From Paenibacillus pinisoli (lineage in GTDB: Bacteria; Bacillota; Bacilli; Paenibacillales; Paenibacillaceae): a stretch of DNA of 64,000 nt. The stretch spans positions 724,325-788,324 of the forward strand of contig NZ_QXQB01000004.1 in assembly GCF_003605435.1 (NCBI RefSeq). The letters are read 5' to 3'. Both the position numbers and the translations under genes were made by a program. The notes under the pieces were generated by a model that saw only the letters and a program-made list of their open reading frames with translations, made no database searches and had not been told where the DNA came from. This document shows positions 7,866 to 15,757 of the stretch, one piece after another; within the stretch, counting starts at the first letter, position 1, and each line of letters opens with the position of its first letter.

Positions 7866-8048
7866 ATGGACAAAATGAAAGAAACGTATGAGGCGATGCT
7901 CGGATTGGTCGCTGAGCTTGTACTGGACGAAGCCGTGCTGAAATTTCAGACCGAGAAGCTGAATCATGCGATAGACAAAGCGCTTGCGTCCGGCGACGAG
8001 GATACGTTCTACCGACTCGTCAAGCAACTCAATGAGCTGAAGCATTAA
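7866..8048 (+). CDS. Small IDEAL-domain protein (YpiB C-terminal-like)
   Basis: A 60-residue protein carrying the IDEAL signature in HAIDKALASGDEDTFYRLVKQLNEL. In B. subtilis the gene at this place, ypiB, encodes about 180 residues with an UPF0302 domain followed by IDEAL; here only the IDEAL part exists. The start is the ATG with GGAGGT 8 bases upstream, not the upstream in-frame GTG that overlaps the ribosome site. Gene order to ypiF and qcrABC is the same as in Bacillus. The function is unknown; IDEAL segments are thought to mediate protein contacts. Confidence 0.8.
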   Translation: MDKMKETYEAMLGLVAELVLDEAVLKFQTEKLNHAIDKALASGDEDTFYRLVKQLNELKH

Positions 8049-8054
8049 CGATAA

Positions 8055-8112
8055 GGAGCTTCCAAGCGCAGACGGCTTATGCCCGCCCTAGCGCAAGGAG
8101 GCTTTCTTTTGT
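8055..8112 (+). terminator. Possible terminator after the IDEAL-domain gene
   Basis: GAGCTTCC and GCGC pair imperfectly with GCGC and GGAGGCTTT around a long loop, followed by CTTTTG. Weak evidence. Confidence 0.35.
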
Positions 8113-8157
8113 AGAATGGTAAGGCAAGAGCAGACAACGGGGAAATGAGGAGAACCG

Positions 8158-8580
8158 ATGAAATTCAGCGATATTACGGAAGAACAATGGGACGAGCTTA
8201 AGCCGTACCTTGATACATGCCTGCTTCCTGTGACAGGCCTGGGCGGCGGGGAGACGCCTTACGAAGCGACAGAGCGGCTGGAGGACCTGCGTGATTTCAT
8301 GGATATGGTGGAGATTCCGTTCAAAGGCAGAGTCGTCACATATCCGGCATGCCATTACATAGCGGAAGGCGAAGCGTTCTCAGCTATGCTTGGAGACTGG
8401 TGCGGAAGGCTGAAGCAAACCGGGTTCAAATATGTGATTGTGATGACTGCGTTTTCAGCGTCAGACCTGGCAATTAAGGATGCGGATCTTATTTTGCAGC
8501 CGGGAACGGGCGGAGAGCTTCCGTCACCCAATGAAGTGTCGTCACAAATTAGAGAGCTTTGGGCGGCTGTTTCTCCTTAA
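8158..8580 (+). CDS. ypiF: YpiF-like protein of unknown function (DUF2487 type)
   Basis: A 140-residue soluble protein, with the start supported by GAGGAGA about 7 bases upstream. The sequence (MKFSDITEEQWDELKPYLDTCLLP ... YVIVMTAFSASDLAIKDADLILQ) and its place just before qcrA match B. subtilis YpiF. Its length is near that of the family. The second half looks like an alternating alpha/beta fold. The conserved linkage to the cytochrome reductase genes suggests an accessory role, but no catalytic motif is visible and the function is not established. qcrA has its own promoter 130 bases downstream. Confidence 0.8.
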   Translation: MKFSDITEEQWDELKPYLDTCLLPVTGLGGGETPYEATERLEDLRDFMDMVEIPFKGRVVTYPACHYIAEGEAFSAMLGDWCGRLKQTGFKYVIVMTAFSASDLAIKDADLILQPGTGGELPSPNEVSSQIRELWAAVSP

Positions 8581-8710
8581 TTATGGATTTTCTTCGTATA
8601 ATTAGATCGAATTATGGGGAAAACAAATGCCAGAGCAGGTCAAATGTGACAAAATGATAACAAATTCTTGAACGGCATTTCCAGAATGACGCAAATATCG
8701 GGCCATATTC

Positions 8711-8739
8711 TTGACGCTCCCAAACACCTAGGCTATTAT
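8711..8739 (+). promoter_or_regulatory. SigA-type promoter of qcrABC
   Basis: TTGACG (8711-8716), 17 bases, TATTAT (8734-8739), about 80 bases before the qcrA start. Confidence 0.75.
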
Positions 8740-8820
8740 AAGTTATGTCCTAGTTCGTCATGTGTTTTTGCCGTGCGGCAAGACGCGAGATATGGTTGGC
8801 AAAGGGGGTTAGAACAGAAG

Positions 8821-9351
8821 ATGAGTAATCATGAACAACACGAGACGGCGCATCGTCCGGTTCAGCGCAAAGAAATGTCCCGGCGTCAATTTTTGTCATA
8901 TACGCTTGGCGGCACAACGGCCTTCATGATGGGCGGCGCGGTATTGCCGATGGTTCGGTTTGCAGTGGATCCGCTTCTTGCGAAGAAGGGCGAAGGCAAT
9001 CTGGTCAAGGTCGTTGAGGAGAGCAGAATTACATCGGAACCGCAAGAATTCAAGTTCAAGATTCATCAAATCGACGGTTGGTATGAGAGCGAGCCTGAAC
9101 TCGTAGCTTGGATCTCAAGAGGCGAAGACGGCAAAGTATTTGCCCTGTCTCCGGTCTGCAAGCATTTGGGATGCACGATTTTCTGGAATACGAAAGGTCA
9201 TAACGAATATGACTGTCCGTGCCATGACGCGAGATATTCCAAGGACGGCAAGAACTTGGCAGTAGCCAACTCGCCGCTCGACGAATACGAAGTTGTCATT
9301 GACAACGGCATCGTCTACTTGGGACCACTTATTCCGAACACTAGAAGCTAA
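8821..9351 (+). CDS. qcrA: Menaquinol:cytochrome c reductase Rieske iron-sulfur subunit
   Basis: A 176-residue Rieske protein. The 2Fe-2S ligands are in CKHLGC and CPCHDARY. The N-terminus has a twin-arginine signal-anchor (S20-R21-R22-Q23-F24-L25) followed by a hydrophobic helix of about 25 residues, so it is exported folded by the Tat system and stays anchored in the membrane. It accepts electrons from menaquinol and passes them to cytochrome c in the bc complex. The ATG at 8821 is preferred over upstream in-frame starts because AAAGGGGG lies 11 bases before it and the promoter falls inside the longer frame. qcrB follows by 16 bases. Confidence 0.95.
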   Translation: MSNHEQHETAHRPVQRKEMSRRQFLSYTLGGTTAFMMGGAVLPMVRFAVDPLLAKKGEGNLVKVVEESRITSEPQEFKFKIHQIDGWYESEPELVAWISRGEDGKVFALSPVCKHLGCTIFWNTKGHNEYDCPCHDARYSKDGKNLAVANSPLDEYEVVIDNGIVYLGPLIPNTRS

Positions 9352-9367
9352 GGAGGGCGTACTGCAG

Positions 9368-10039
9368 ATGTTTAAAAATGTATACAACTGGATCGATGAA
9401 CGTCTTGACATTACGCCGCTTTGGAGAGATGTAGCAGACCATGAAGTGCCGGAGCACGTTAACCCGGCGCATCACTTCTCTGCATTTGTCTACTGCTTCG
9501 GTGGCTTGACGTTTTTTATTACGGTTATCCAGATTTTGTCGGGAATGTTCCTGACCATGTACTACGTGCCGGATATTATTAACGCTTACGCGAGCGTTGA
9601 CTATCTGCAGCATCAGGTCGCATTCGGCCAGATCGTTCGCGGCATGCACCACTTTGGCGCGAGCTTGGTAATCGTTATGATGTTCCTACATACTCTTCGC
9701 GTATTTTTCACCGGCTCCTACAAGGCTCCGCGTGAGATGAACTGGGTAGTCGGAATGCTGATTTTCTTCATCATGCTGGGCCTTGGTTTCACAGGCTACC
9801 TGCTGCCATGGGATAACAAAGCTTACTACGCAACTAAAGTAGGTGTAGAGATCGCAGCTTCCGTTCCGCTTATCGGGCCTTACATCGCCGACTTCCTGTA
9901 TGGCGGCGACATCGTAGGGGCGCAGACGCTGACTCGCTTCTTCGCGATTCACGTATTCTTCCTGCCAGGCGCTTTGATCGCTATGCTGGCAGCGCACTTC
10001 CTGATGATTCGGAAACAAGGCATTTCGGGACCACTTTAA
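9368..10039 (+). CDS. qcrB: Menaquinol:cytochrome c reductase cytochrome b subunit
   Basis: A 223-residue membrane protein of the cytochrome b6 type, the N-terminal half of a full cytochrome b. It has about four transmembrane helices carrying the b-heme histidines (for example GMHHFGASLVIVMMFLHTLRVF and FFAIHVFFLPGALIAMLAAHF). It forms the quinol-oxidising core with QcrA and QcrC. AGGAGGG precedes the ATG at 9368 by about 10 bases. The gene is the middle of the tight qcrABC operon. Its length equals that of the B. subtilis protein (about 224). Confidence 0.96.
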   Translation: MFKNVYNWIDERLDITPLWRDVADHEVPEHVNPAHHFSAFVYCFGGLTFFITVIQILSGMFLTMYYVPDIINAYASVDYLQHQVAFGQIVRGMHHFGASLVIVMMFLHTLRVFFTGSYKAPREMNWVVGMLIFFIMLGLGFTGYLLPWDNKAYYATKVGVEIAASVPLIGPYIADFLYGGDIVGAQTLTRFFAIHVFFLPGALIAMLAAHFLMIRKQGISGPL

Positions 10040-10058
10040 GCGAAGGGAGGGCTTACAC

Positions 10059-10922
10059 ATGGCTCACGGTCATAAATCGAACGAGAAGGTCGTCTATGTA
10101 GGCGACTCGCGCGTTAAGAAAGCGGGCGGGTTCCAGACTCCGCCGGACTATACGTCATTTCCGGGCAAATCGGAAGCTTTCATCCCGAACTTCCTTCTGA
10201 AGGAATGGATGGTAGGCTGCGTCGTGCTGGTCGGCTTCCTGGTATGGGTAATCGCCGAGCCTGCGCCGCTAGGCTACCCGGCTGACCCGACGAATGCATC
10301 GTTTATTCCGATGCCAGACTGGTACTTCTTGTTCCTGTATCAATTCTTGAAATATCCATATGTATCGCAGGAGTACATCCTGCTTGGCACACTCGGCATC
10401 CCGGGCATCCTGTTCGGCGGCTTGCTGCTTGCGCCATTCCTGGACACAGGCAAGGAGCGCCGCTTCTACCGCCGTCCAATCGCTTCGTCGCTTATGCTTC
10501 TGACGCTTGCGGCTTGCGTATACTTGACTGTTGTATCTTGGGATCACTACCAGCATATGCTGGAGAAGAACGGACAAACTCCTGAGCATCACTTGCGCGA
10601 GGAAGAAGCAAGGCTTGCCCATGAGAGAGGCTTGCCTCGTCCGAACCCGCTTAAGAAAGCGCCTGTTGCTGCAATCATCGAGCCTGAAGATCCGGCAATG
10701 ACGATCATCCAAGCTCAATGTATCGGCTGCCATGCGAATGACTTGTCCGGCGGAATGGGCCCTGCGCTTCTAGGCGTTGGCAATCGTTTGTCCAAGGAAG
10801 AGATCGCGGAAACGATTACGAACGGCCGGAATAACGGCGCTATGCCTGCGTACAAGGATAACCTTTCTACCGAAGAGATTGATCAGCTGGCAGTATGGCT
10901 GTCTAAGCAGACACAAGAGTAG
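10059..10922 (+). CDS. qcrC: Menaquinol:cytochrome c reductase cytochrome b/c fusion subunit
   Basis: A 287-residue protein joining subunit IV-like transmembrane helices (residues about 45-175, with PDWYFLFLYQFLKY) to a C-terminal cytochrome c domain. The c-heme site is CIGCH near residue 225 and the axial methionine is probably in GAMPAYKD. This b/c fusion is characteristic of Bacillota bc complexes. GGGAGGG precedes the ATG. An intrinsic terminator follows the stop, and the downstream ypjA starts within its tail. Confidence 0.96.
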   Translation: MAHGHKSNEKVVYVGDSRVKKAGGFQTPPDYTSFPGKSEAFIPNFLLKEWMVGCVVLVGFLVWVIAEPAPLGYPADPTNASFIPMPDWYFLFLYQFLKYPYVSQEYILLGTLGIPGILFGGLLLAPFLDTGKERRFYRRPIASSLMLLTLAACVYLTVVSWDHYQHMLEKNGQTPEHHLREEEARLAHERGLPRPNPLKKAPVAAIIEPEDPAMTIIQAQCIGCHANDLSGGMGPALLGVGNRLSKEEIAETITNGRNNGAMPAYKDNLSTEEIDQLAVWLSKQTQE

Positions 10923-10939
10923 TTGATTTAGTTGAAGAG

Positions 10940-10972
10940 AACCTGATCGAGTTATTCGGTCAGGTTTTTTTT
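10940..10972 (+). terminator. Intrinsic terminator after qcrC
   Basis: AACCTGATC pairs with GGTCAGGTT (one G-U) around GAGTTATTC, followed by a run of T. The ypjA ribosome site (AAAGGA) begins immediately after it, so ypjA expression may depend on read-through. Confidence 0.8.
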
Positions 10973-10988
10973 GGAAAGGAACAAGATC

Positions 10989-11621
10989 ATGAACCTGAGT
11001 TTGTTCTGGAGCCGAAGCTTCCTGTTGAACCGCAATGTGCTTTGGCTGTTATTTATCGTTAATTTGGTCGGTACGATCTACGGCTATATCTGGTATGAAA
11101 ATCAGTTGATCTGGACCCTGGAGAACAAGCCGGCTTGGATGCTGCCTTTTGTTCCGGATTCGCCAACCGCAAGCTTGTTTTTTACGCTATCGCTTTTGTT
11201 CCTTATGTTTCCTCCGCAGCGAGCTTCCCGATTCGGGAATGCGGTGAGAGTCATTATCGAAGCGCTGGCAGTTGTATGCTCCGTCAAATACGGCATATGG
11301 GCGGTGGCGATGATTGTCGCCGGCGCGGCGCAAGGCGATGTGCTGAACTGGCAGCATTACATGTTGATTGCCTCCCACTTGGGCATGGCCGCGGAGGCGC
11401 TGCTCTATTTCAGATTCATGAAGGCTCGCGCTGGCGCGCTGGCGATCGGTCTCGGCTGGCTGCTGCTTAACGATACGATGGATTATACGTTTGGCATTAA
11501 TCCGTGGCTGCCGGCGGAGCTGGAAGATGATCGGGATGCGGTACGCACCTTCACTTATGCTCTGTCGGTTGCGAGCTTCCTGGCCGCATGGATCGTATTG
11601 CGTTTTAGGAAAGAAGAATAA
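10989..11621 (+). CDS. ypjA: YpjA-like membrane protein (DUF1405 type)
   Basis: A 210-residue protein with about six transmembrane helices (LLFIVNLVGTIYGYIWY, FTLSLLFLMFP, AVVCSVKYGIWAVAMIVAG and others). Sequence pattern and position after qcrC match B. subtilis YpjA. The function is unknown; conserved linkage to the bc complex is the only hint. The ATG at 10989 with AAAGGA about 9 bases upstream is preferred to a TTG inside the terminator tail. Confidence 0.82.
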   Translation: MNLSLFWSRSFLLNRNVLWLLFIVNLVGTIYGYIWYENQLIWTLENKPAWMLPFVPDSPTASLFFTLSLLFLMFPPQRASRFGNAVRVIIEALAVVCSVKYGIWAVAMIVAGAAQGDVLNWQHYMLIASHLGMAAEALLYFRFMKARAGALAIGLGWLLLNDTMDYTFGINPWLPAELEDDRDAVRTFTYALSVASFLAAWIVLRFRKEE

Positions 11622-11625
11622 TGTT

Positions 11626-11663
11626 GGACATCCCCTCATAGATTGGGCTATGGGGGGATGTCC
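11626..11663 (+). promoter_or_regulatory. 16-bp hairpin covering the ypjB ribosome binding site
   Basis: GGACATCCCCTCATAG (11626-11641) pairs along its full length, with one G-U, with CTATGGGGGGATGTCC (11648-11663) around a 6-base loop. The G6 ribosome site of ypjB is inside the 3' arm and the next base is the A of its ATG. No T-run follows, so it is unlikely to be a terminator. As RNA it should block translation start unless opened. Confidence 0.75.
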
Positions 11664-12527
11664 ATGAAATCGCGTATTATCATTCCGTTCATCGTCTGTC
11701 TCTGCATGGCGATAGGGACGGCTGGAGTGGTATGGGGCGGCGCGAGTCCTGAAGGAAGCCACGCATTCCTGTTTTCGTCAGGTCCGTACCATCAGCTCGA
11801 GCGGATGGACGAGACAGCGACAGCTTTATATACGGCGGCTTATCATAACAATAGGCAGGCCGCATTCGCGGAATTGCAAAGAATGAACAAGCTGCTGGGC
11901 AATGAGATGGTTCGCAGCTACGGCAGCGCCGACGGCTGGACAAGAATGGAGCAGGATGCCGCGGCGGTTGAACGGGCGCTAGCAGGCGGCGTGAAGCACT
12001 CGTTGTGGCTGGAACATACCGTCCGGCTGCGCATGGGCGCGGACGCGCTGATGAACGGCAAGGCTGCTTTATGGCTTCAATATAAAGCGCTGCTTAACAA
12101 TGATTTGAATATGCTCAAGCAAGCTTGGAAGAGGCAAGCCGGGGACCCTGTTGCTGCTGCAAGGGCATCGCTGCAAGGATTAAGCGAGCATGCCGCGAGA
12201 ATCGAGACGGCTGCTATATTCGCTGGCGACCCGATTCGCATGAGAGAGTTGATGGAGCGCATTGCGTATACGGGGAGACTGCTTGAAGGCAAGCAATCCA
12301 CGGTCTGGAAGTCTGAGGTTGATCAATCGCTTGAAGCGATTAGGGGGGCGATTAACAGTGTATTCCTGGAGGACAAGCAGGCTGCCGCCGTTCCAGTTGT
12401 CGCACCGCCTGGCGCCGGGAATCCATTGAAGTGGGCGCTGCTGCTCGGAACGATCATATCAGCCGTGCTGACATGGACAGGATGGCGGAAGTATAAGGCT
12501 ATGCCATACGGGGTAAAGAAGCTTTAG
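11664..12527 (+). CDS. ypjB: YpjB-like sporulation-associated membrane protein
   Basis: A 287-residue protein with an N-terminal signal or anchor (IIIPFIVCLCMAIGTAGVVWG), a helical extracytoplasmic region of about 200 residues, and a C-terminal transmembrane helix near residues 257-278 (LKWALLLGTIISAVLTWTGW). Gene order matches B. subtilis ypjB, which is under sporulation control; the exact function is unknown. The ATG at 11664 is the only start with a ribosome site, and that site is buried in a strong hairpin. The next gene is convergent with only 26 bases between them. Confidence 0.78.
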   Translation: MKSRIIIPFIVCLCMAIGTAGVVWGGASPEGSHAFLFSSGPYHQLERMDETATALYTAAYHNNRQAAFAELQRMNKLLGNEMVRSYGSADGWTRMEQDAAAVERALAGGVKHSLWLEHTVRLRMGADALMNGKAALWLQYKALLNNDLNMLKQAWKRQAGDPVAAARASLQGLSEHAARIETAAIFAGDPIRMRELMERIAYTGRLLEGKQSTVWKSEVDQSLEAIRGAINSVFLEDKQAAAVPVVAPPGAGNPLKWALLLGTIISAVLTWTGWRKYKAMPYGVKKL

Positions 12528-12553
12528 GCCTATTCTGGGATTTTCCGTGGCGG

Positions 12554-13417
12554 CTACTCTTCTTTGAACCCTTCGCCAAGCACATCATGAACATCATTGA
12601 TGACGATAAACGCACGGGGATCGATATTGCGTATGATGGATTTGAGGCGGCGGTTTTCCGCCCTTCCCACGACGCAGTAGACGATCTCTTTTTGTTCTCC
12701 GGAGAAAGCTCCTTTGGCCGGCATGAGGGTGACGCCCCGCTCCAGCTCATGGGTGATGGTTGTTGCCAGCTGCTGGCCGTGGTCGGTAATAATGGAAAAG
12801 GCTTTGGCTGCATAGGCTCCTTCCTGCAGGAAATCGATCATTTTTGATGCGACAAAAACAACAACGAGTGTATACAGCACTTTCTCCAGCGAAATATACA
12901 GGATGGAGATGCCGATGATGACAGTGTCAAAGGCGAGTATGACTTGTCCCATGCTAAGGCTGCGCCAGCGGGTCAATATGCGCGCTATGATATCGATTCC
13001 GCCTGTGGTGCCGCCGAAGCGAAACACGATGCCCAGTCCGGCGCCAAGCGTAACTCCGGCATATAGAGCGGCAAGCATATGGTCATTGGTGCTATGGAAA
13101 GGCACCAGCCAACCCTCGTGGATGAAATACTCCATTAACGCAAGAAATAGAGAGAGAGATACGGTGCCTATGACGGTATATAGCATCTGGAACTTGCCTA
13201 GCGCTCTCCAGCCTAGGAGGAACAGCGGGATATTGAGCGCCAGCGTCGTGACCGACAGCTTCCAGCCTGCCGCATAATTGAGTAATACGGCAATGCCGGT
13301 CAGGCCGCCCTCCATCAGTTGGTTAGGAATGATAAAGTAGTGCAGGCCAAATGCATAAATGGCCGTTCCGACCAGGATGGGCAGAATGAGGCGCAGCTGA
13401 TTCCAGATTCTTTTCAC
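12554..13417 (-). CDS. ypjC: YitT/YpjC family membrane protein (DUF2179)
   Basis: A 287-residue protein with five to six predicted transmembrane helices in the first 190 residues (LILPILVGTAIYAFGLHYFIIP, LYAGVTLGAGLGIVFRFGGTTGGIDIIARIL) and a soluble C-terminal DUF2179 domain of about 80 residues (KAFSIITDHGQQLATTITHELERGVT ... IRNIDPRAFIVINDVHDVLG). This is the YitT family plan, and its position before the mazG-like gene matches B. subtilis ypjC. Transport function is suspected but unproven. The start is a GTG at 13417 with AAAGTAGG upstream; longer in-frame starts run into the divergent promoter region. Confidence 0.85.
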   Translation of the reverse strand: MKRIWNQLRLILPILVGTAIYAFGLHYFIIPNQLMEGGLTGIAVLLNYAAGWKLSVTTLALNIPLFLLGWRALGKFQMLYTVIGTVSLSLFLALMEYFIHEGWLVPFHSTNDHMLAALYAGVTLGAGLGIVFRFGGTTGGIDIIARILTRWRSLSMGQVILAFDTVIIGISILYISLEKVLYTLVVVFVASKMIDFLQEGAYAAKAFSIITDHGQQLATTITHELERGVTLMPAKGAFSGEQKEIVYCVVGRAENRRLKSIIRNIDPRAFIVINDVHDVLGEGFKEE

Positions 13418-13550
13418 GGATTCGCCTACTTTCTTTATAGATCGCTTTACATTAGTATGGCGAATTGGCGCATTCGAAAAACATTGATTTTGGTCGGACC
13501 TATACGGTAACATAGTAACGTGCAGCACTATACGAAAGGAAGCCGGGAAC

Positions 13551-13886
13551 ATGTCAGAGAAGTCATTGGCTCAAGTACAGCGCGAGGTGGACGAGTATAT
13601 CTCGCAATTCAAGGAAGGCTATTTCAGCCCGCTTGCACTCATGGCGAGAATGACCGAGGAGGTCGGCGAGCTGGCGCGTGAGATCAATCATTATTATGGA
13701 GAGAAGCCGAAGAGATCGGATGAGGCGGAGAACACCGTAGAGATGGAGCTCGGGGACATTCTGTTCCTGCTGTCCTGTTTCGCGAACTCGCTGGGCATCG
13801 ATCTGACGGAAGCTCACGATAAAGTCATGCACAAGTTCAATACGCGTGACGCAAATCGCTGGACGAAGAAAAGCGACGAACTGTAA
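13551..13886 (+). CDS. MazG-like nucleotide pyrophosphohydrolase (YpjD-like)
   Basis: A 111-residue all-helical protein of the MazG/dUTPase-2 superfamily. The metal-binding signature is complete: EEVGELAREI (E-x-x-E type) and MELGDILFLLSCFAN (E-x-x-D). Such enzymes hydrolyse non-canonical or damaged nucleoside triphosphates to monophosphates; the preferred substrate is unknown. AAAGGAAG lies about 8 bases before the ATG. It is divergent from the YitT-type gene, and the 133-base gap should hold both promoters. Position before dapB corresponds to B. subtilis ypjD. Confidence 0.9.
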   Translation: MSEKSLAQVQREVDEYISQFKEGYFSPLALMARMTEEVGELAREINHYYGEKPKRSDEAENTVEMELGDILFLLSCFANSLGIDLTEAHDKVMHKFNTRDANRWTKKSDEL

Positions 13887-13939
13887 GCAAGCTCCATACA
13901 TATGCTGTACCATCACCCCTGTACAAGGAGGATGGGCAG

Positions 13940-14473
13940 ATGGATGGGGAGGCCTGCATCAGGAAGGCGTATGAATATATTTTTCACAGCGATTTCGAAG
14001 AGGCGATCTATTGGTTCGAGCAGGCGATAGCGGCCGAGCCGGATAACGCCGGATATTATCATAAATGCGCCGTATCCTGCGCGCGCAGCGGCAAGTGGCC
14101 GAAAGCGAAGGTTTATGCCGATGTGGCCGAGAAGCTGGAGCCGGACAACGAAGAGTACCGGTATCACTCGCAGGTTATTCAGTCCAGGCTGCTGCTGGCG
14201 GAGGCGAGCGGACTCGTCGCCGCAGAGAAGCCTGATCTGAAGGAAGCCGCTGAGCTGCTCAGGCATGCGGTTATGCTTGACCCACTTAGCTTTGAGGCGT
14301 ATTATACGCTTGCAATGGTATGCATGACAGACGGAGGGCTGGACGAAGCCATTGAGTGCGCGCGGGAAGCGCTCAGGCTGGATCCCAATCATTCGGCGGC
14401 TCGCAGATTGTTCGCGGACATCAGCCGCAAACGGAGAATGGAGCGTATCCGTTCCACGATGAGAAGACGATAA
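13940..14473 (+). CDS. Tetratricopeptide repeat protein
   Basis: A 177-residue soluble protein made of TPR units: YIFHSDFEEAIYWFEQAIAAEPDNAGYYHKCA, KWPKAKVYADVAEKLEPDN, LKEAAELLRHAVMLDPLSFEAYYTLA and GLDEAIECAREALRLDPNHSAA. The C-terminus is strongly basic (RKRRMERIRSTMRRR), which could bind nucleic acid or acidic lipid. AAGGAGG lies 8 bases before the ATG. It sits between mazG-like and dapB, 16 bases before dapB, so co-expression is likely. TPRs bind partner proteins; the partner is not evident. Confidence 0.8.
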   Translation: MDGEACIRKAYEYIFHSDFEEAIYWFEQAIAAEPDNAGYYHKCAVSCARSGKWPKAKVYADVAEKLEPDNEEYRYHSQVIQSRLLLAEASGLVAAEKPDLKEAAELLRHAVMLDPLSFEAYYTLAMVCMTDGGLDEAIECAREALRLDPNHSAARRLFADISRKRRMERIRSTMRRR

Positions 14474-14489
14474 GGAAAAGGTGATAGGG

Positions 14490-15296
14490 ATGACGGTTGA
14501 ACGGATTAGAGTCGCGGTTACAGGCGCTGGGGGAAGAATGGGCAGAGAGGTTGTCAAGATGGTGCTGGAGGATGAGGCTCTGCAGCTTGTTGCTGCCGTA
14601 GATCCGTCCTCCGGGCCGGTGGATGCCGGCATATTCGCAGGTCATTCCAATACCGGCGTAATCGTCAGCGCAACGCTGGACGAAGCGCTTAGTGGCGCGA
14701 AAGCGGACGTGCTGGTCGATTTCACCGTTCCGCAAGCCGCTTACGGCAATACGAAGACGGCGATTGAATACGGAGTTCGTCCGGTAATCGGGACAACAGG
14801 CTTTACTCCGGAACAAATCGAAGAGCTGGACGAGCTATGCAAGGAAAAGGGCATCGGCGGCTTGATCGCGCCTAACTTCTCCATCGGAGCGATTCTGATG
14901 ATGAAATTTGCAGCGGAAGCATCCAAATATTTGCCTCATGTTGAAATTATCGAATATCATGGCGATCAGAAGCTGGATGCGCCGTCGGGCACGTCGATCA
15001 AAACAGCCGAGCTGATCTCGCAGGTTCGCCAGGAGCTGCGCCAAGGCAATCCGAAGGAAGAAGAAACAATTGAAGGAGCTCGCGGCGGATATTACAACGG
15101 CTTCCGTATACATAGCGTCAGACTTCCGGGCGTGTTTGCGCAGCAGGAGGTTATTTTCGGAGGCTATGGCCAAACGCTTAAGATCCGTCATGATTCCTAT
15201 GACCGTGCCGGTTATATGCCGGGCGTTAATGTAGCGGTGAAGAAGGTTATGACTTATACAGGGTTAATCTATGGATTCGAACATATTATGGACTAG
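14490..15296 (+). CDS. dapB: 4-hydroxy-tetrahydrodipicolinate reductase
   Basis: A 268-residue enzyme of lysine, diaminopimelate and dipicolinate synthesis. It reduces the DapA product with NAD(P)H. The nucleotide-binding motif VTGAGGRMGRE is at the N-terminus. The active-site segment EIIEYHGDQKLDAPSGTS holds the catalytic His and Lys. The C-terminal fold completes the usual tetramer subunit. The start at ATG 14490 is chosen because AAAGGTGAT precedes it and the upstream GTG lies inside that site. mgsA follows 38 bases later, in the same order as Bacillus. Confidence 0.96.
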   Translation: MTVERIRVAVTGAGGRMGREVVKMVLEDEALQLVAAVDPSSGPVDAGIFAGHSNTGVIVSATLDEALSGAKADVLVDFTVPQAAYGNTKTAIEYGVRPVIGTTGFTPEQIEELDELCKEKGIGGLIAPNFSIGAILMMKFAAEASKYLPHVEIIEYHGDQKLDAPSGTSIKTAELISQVRQELRQGNPKEEETIEGARGGYYNGFRIHSVRLPGVFAQQEVIFGGYGQTLKIRHDSYDRAGYMPGVNVAVKKVMTYTGLIYGFEHIMD

Positions 15297-15334
15297 CCGA
15301 CAAGGCTCCATTGACATCGGGAGAGGGGATTTTC

Positions 15335-15757
15335 ATGCTGAACATTGCATTTATCGCGCATGACCGCAAGAAGGACGAGATGGTGAATTTCGTCATCGCT
15401 TATGAACATGTGTTCACGCCCCACAAGCTTTATTCCACCGGGACGACCGGTTCACGCATTATGGAACAGACAGAATTGTCGATCCATCGCTTTATGTCCG
15501 GCCCGCTTGGGGGAGACCAGCAGATCGGAGCGCTTGTAGCTGAGAACGAGATGGATTTGATTATATTTCTGCGCGATCCGCTGATGGCGCAGCCGCACGA
15601 GCCGGATATTATTGCTTTACTGCGTCTATGCGATGTACAGGGCATTCCGGTCGCTACGAATATCGCGACTGCAGAAGTGCTTGTGAAGGCTGTGGAGCGC
15701 GGCGACTTTGCATGGCGCGAACTCGTGCACAAATATAAGCCGGGAGCGGCTGAGTGA
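15335..15757 (+). CDS. mgsA: Methylglyoxal synthase
   Basis: A 140-residue enzyme that converts dihydroxyacetone phosphate to methylglyoxal and phosphate, a bypass of lower glycolysis under phosphate limitation. Visible family features are IAHDRKKDEMVNF, the phosphate loop STGTTGSRIME, SGPLGGDQQIGA and FLRDPL with the catalytic aspartate. The ATG at 15335 follows GAGAGGGGA. The TGA stop overlaps the bshB1 ATG by one base. Linkage to bacillithiol synthesis makes sense because bacillithiol takes part in methylglyoxal detoxification. Confidence 0.95.
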   Translation: MLNIAFIAHDRKKDEMVNFVIAYEHVFTPHKLYSTGTTGSRIMEQTELSIHRFMSGPLGGDQQIGALVAENEMDLIIFLRDPLMAQPHEPDIIALLRLCDVQGIPVATNIATAEVLVKAVERGDFAWRELVHKYKPGAAE

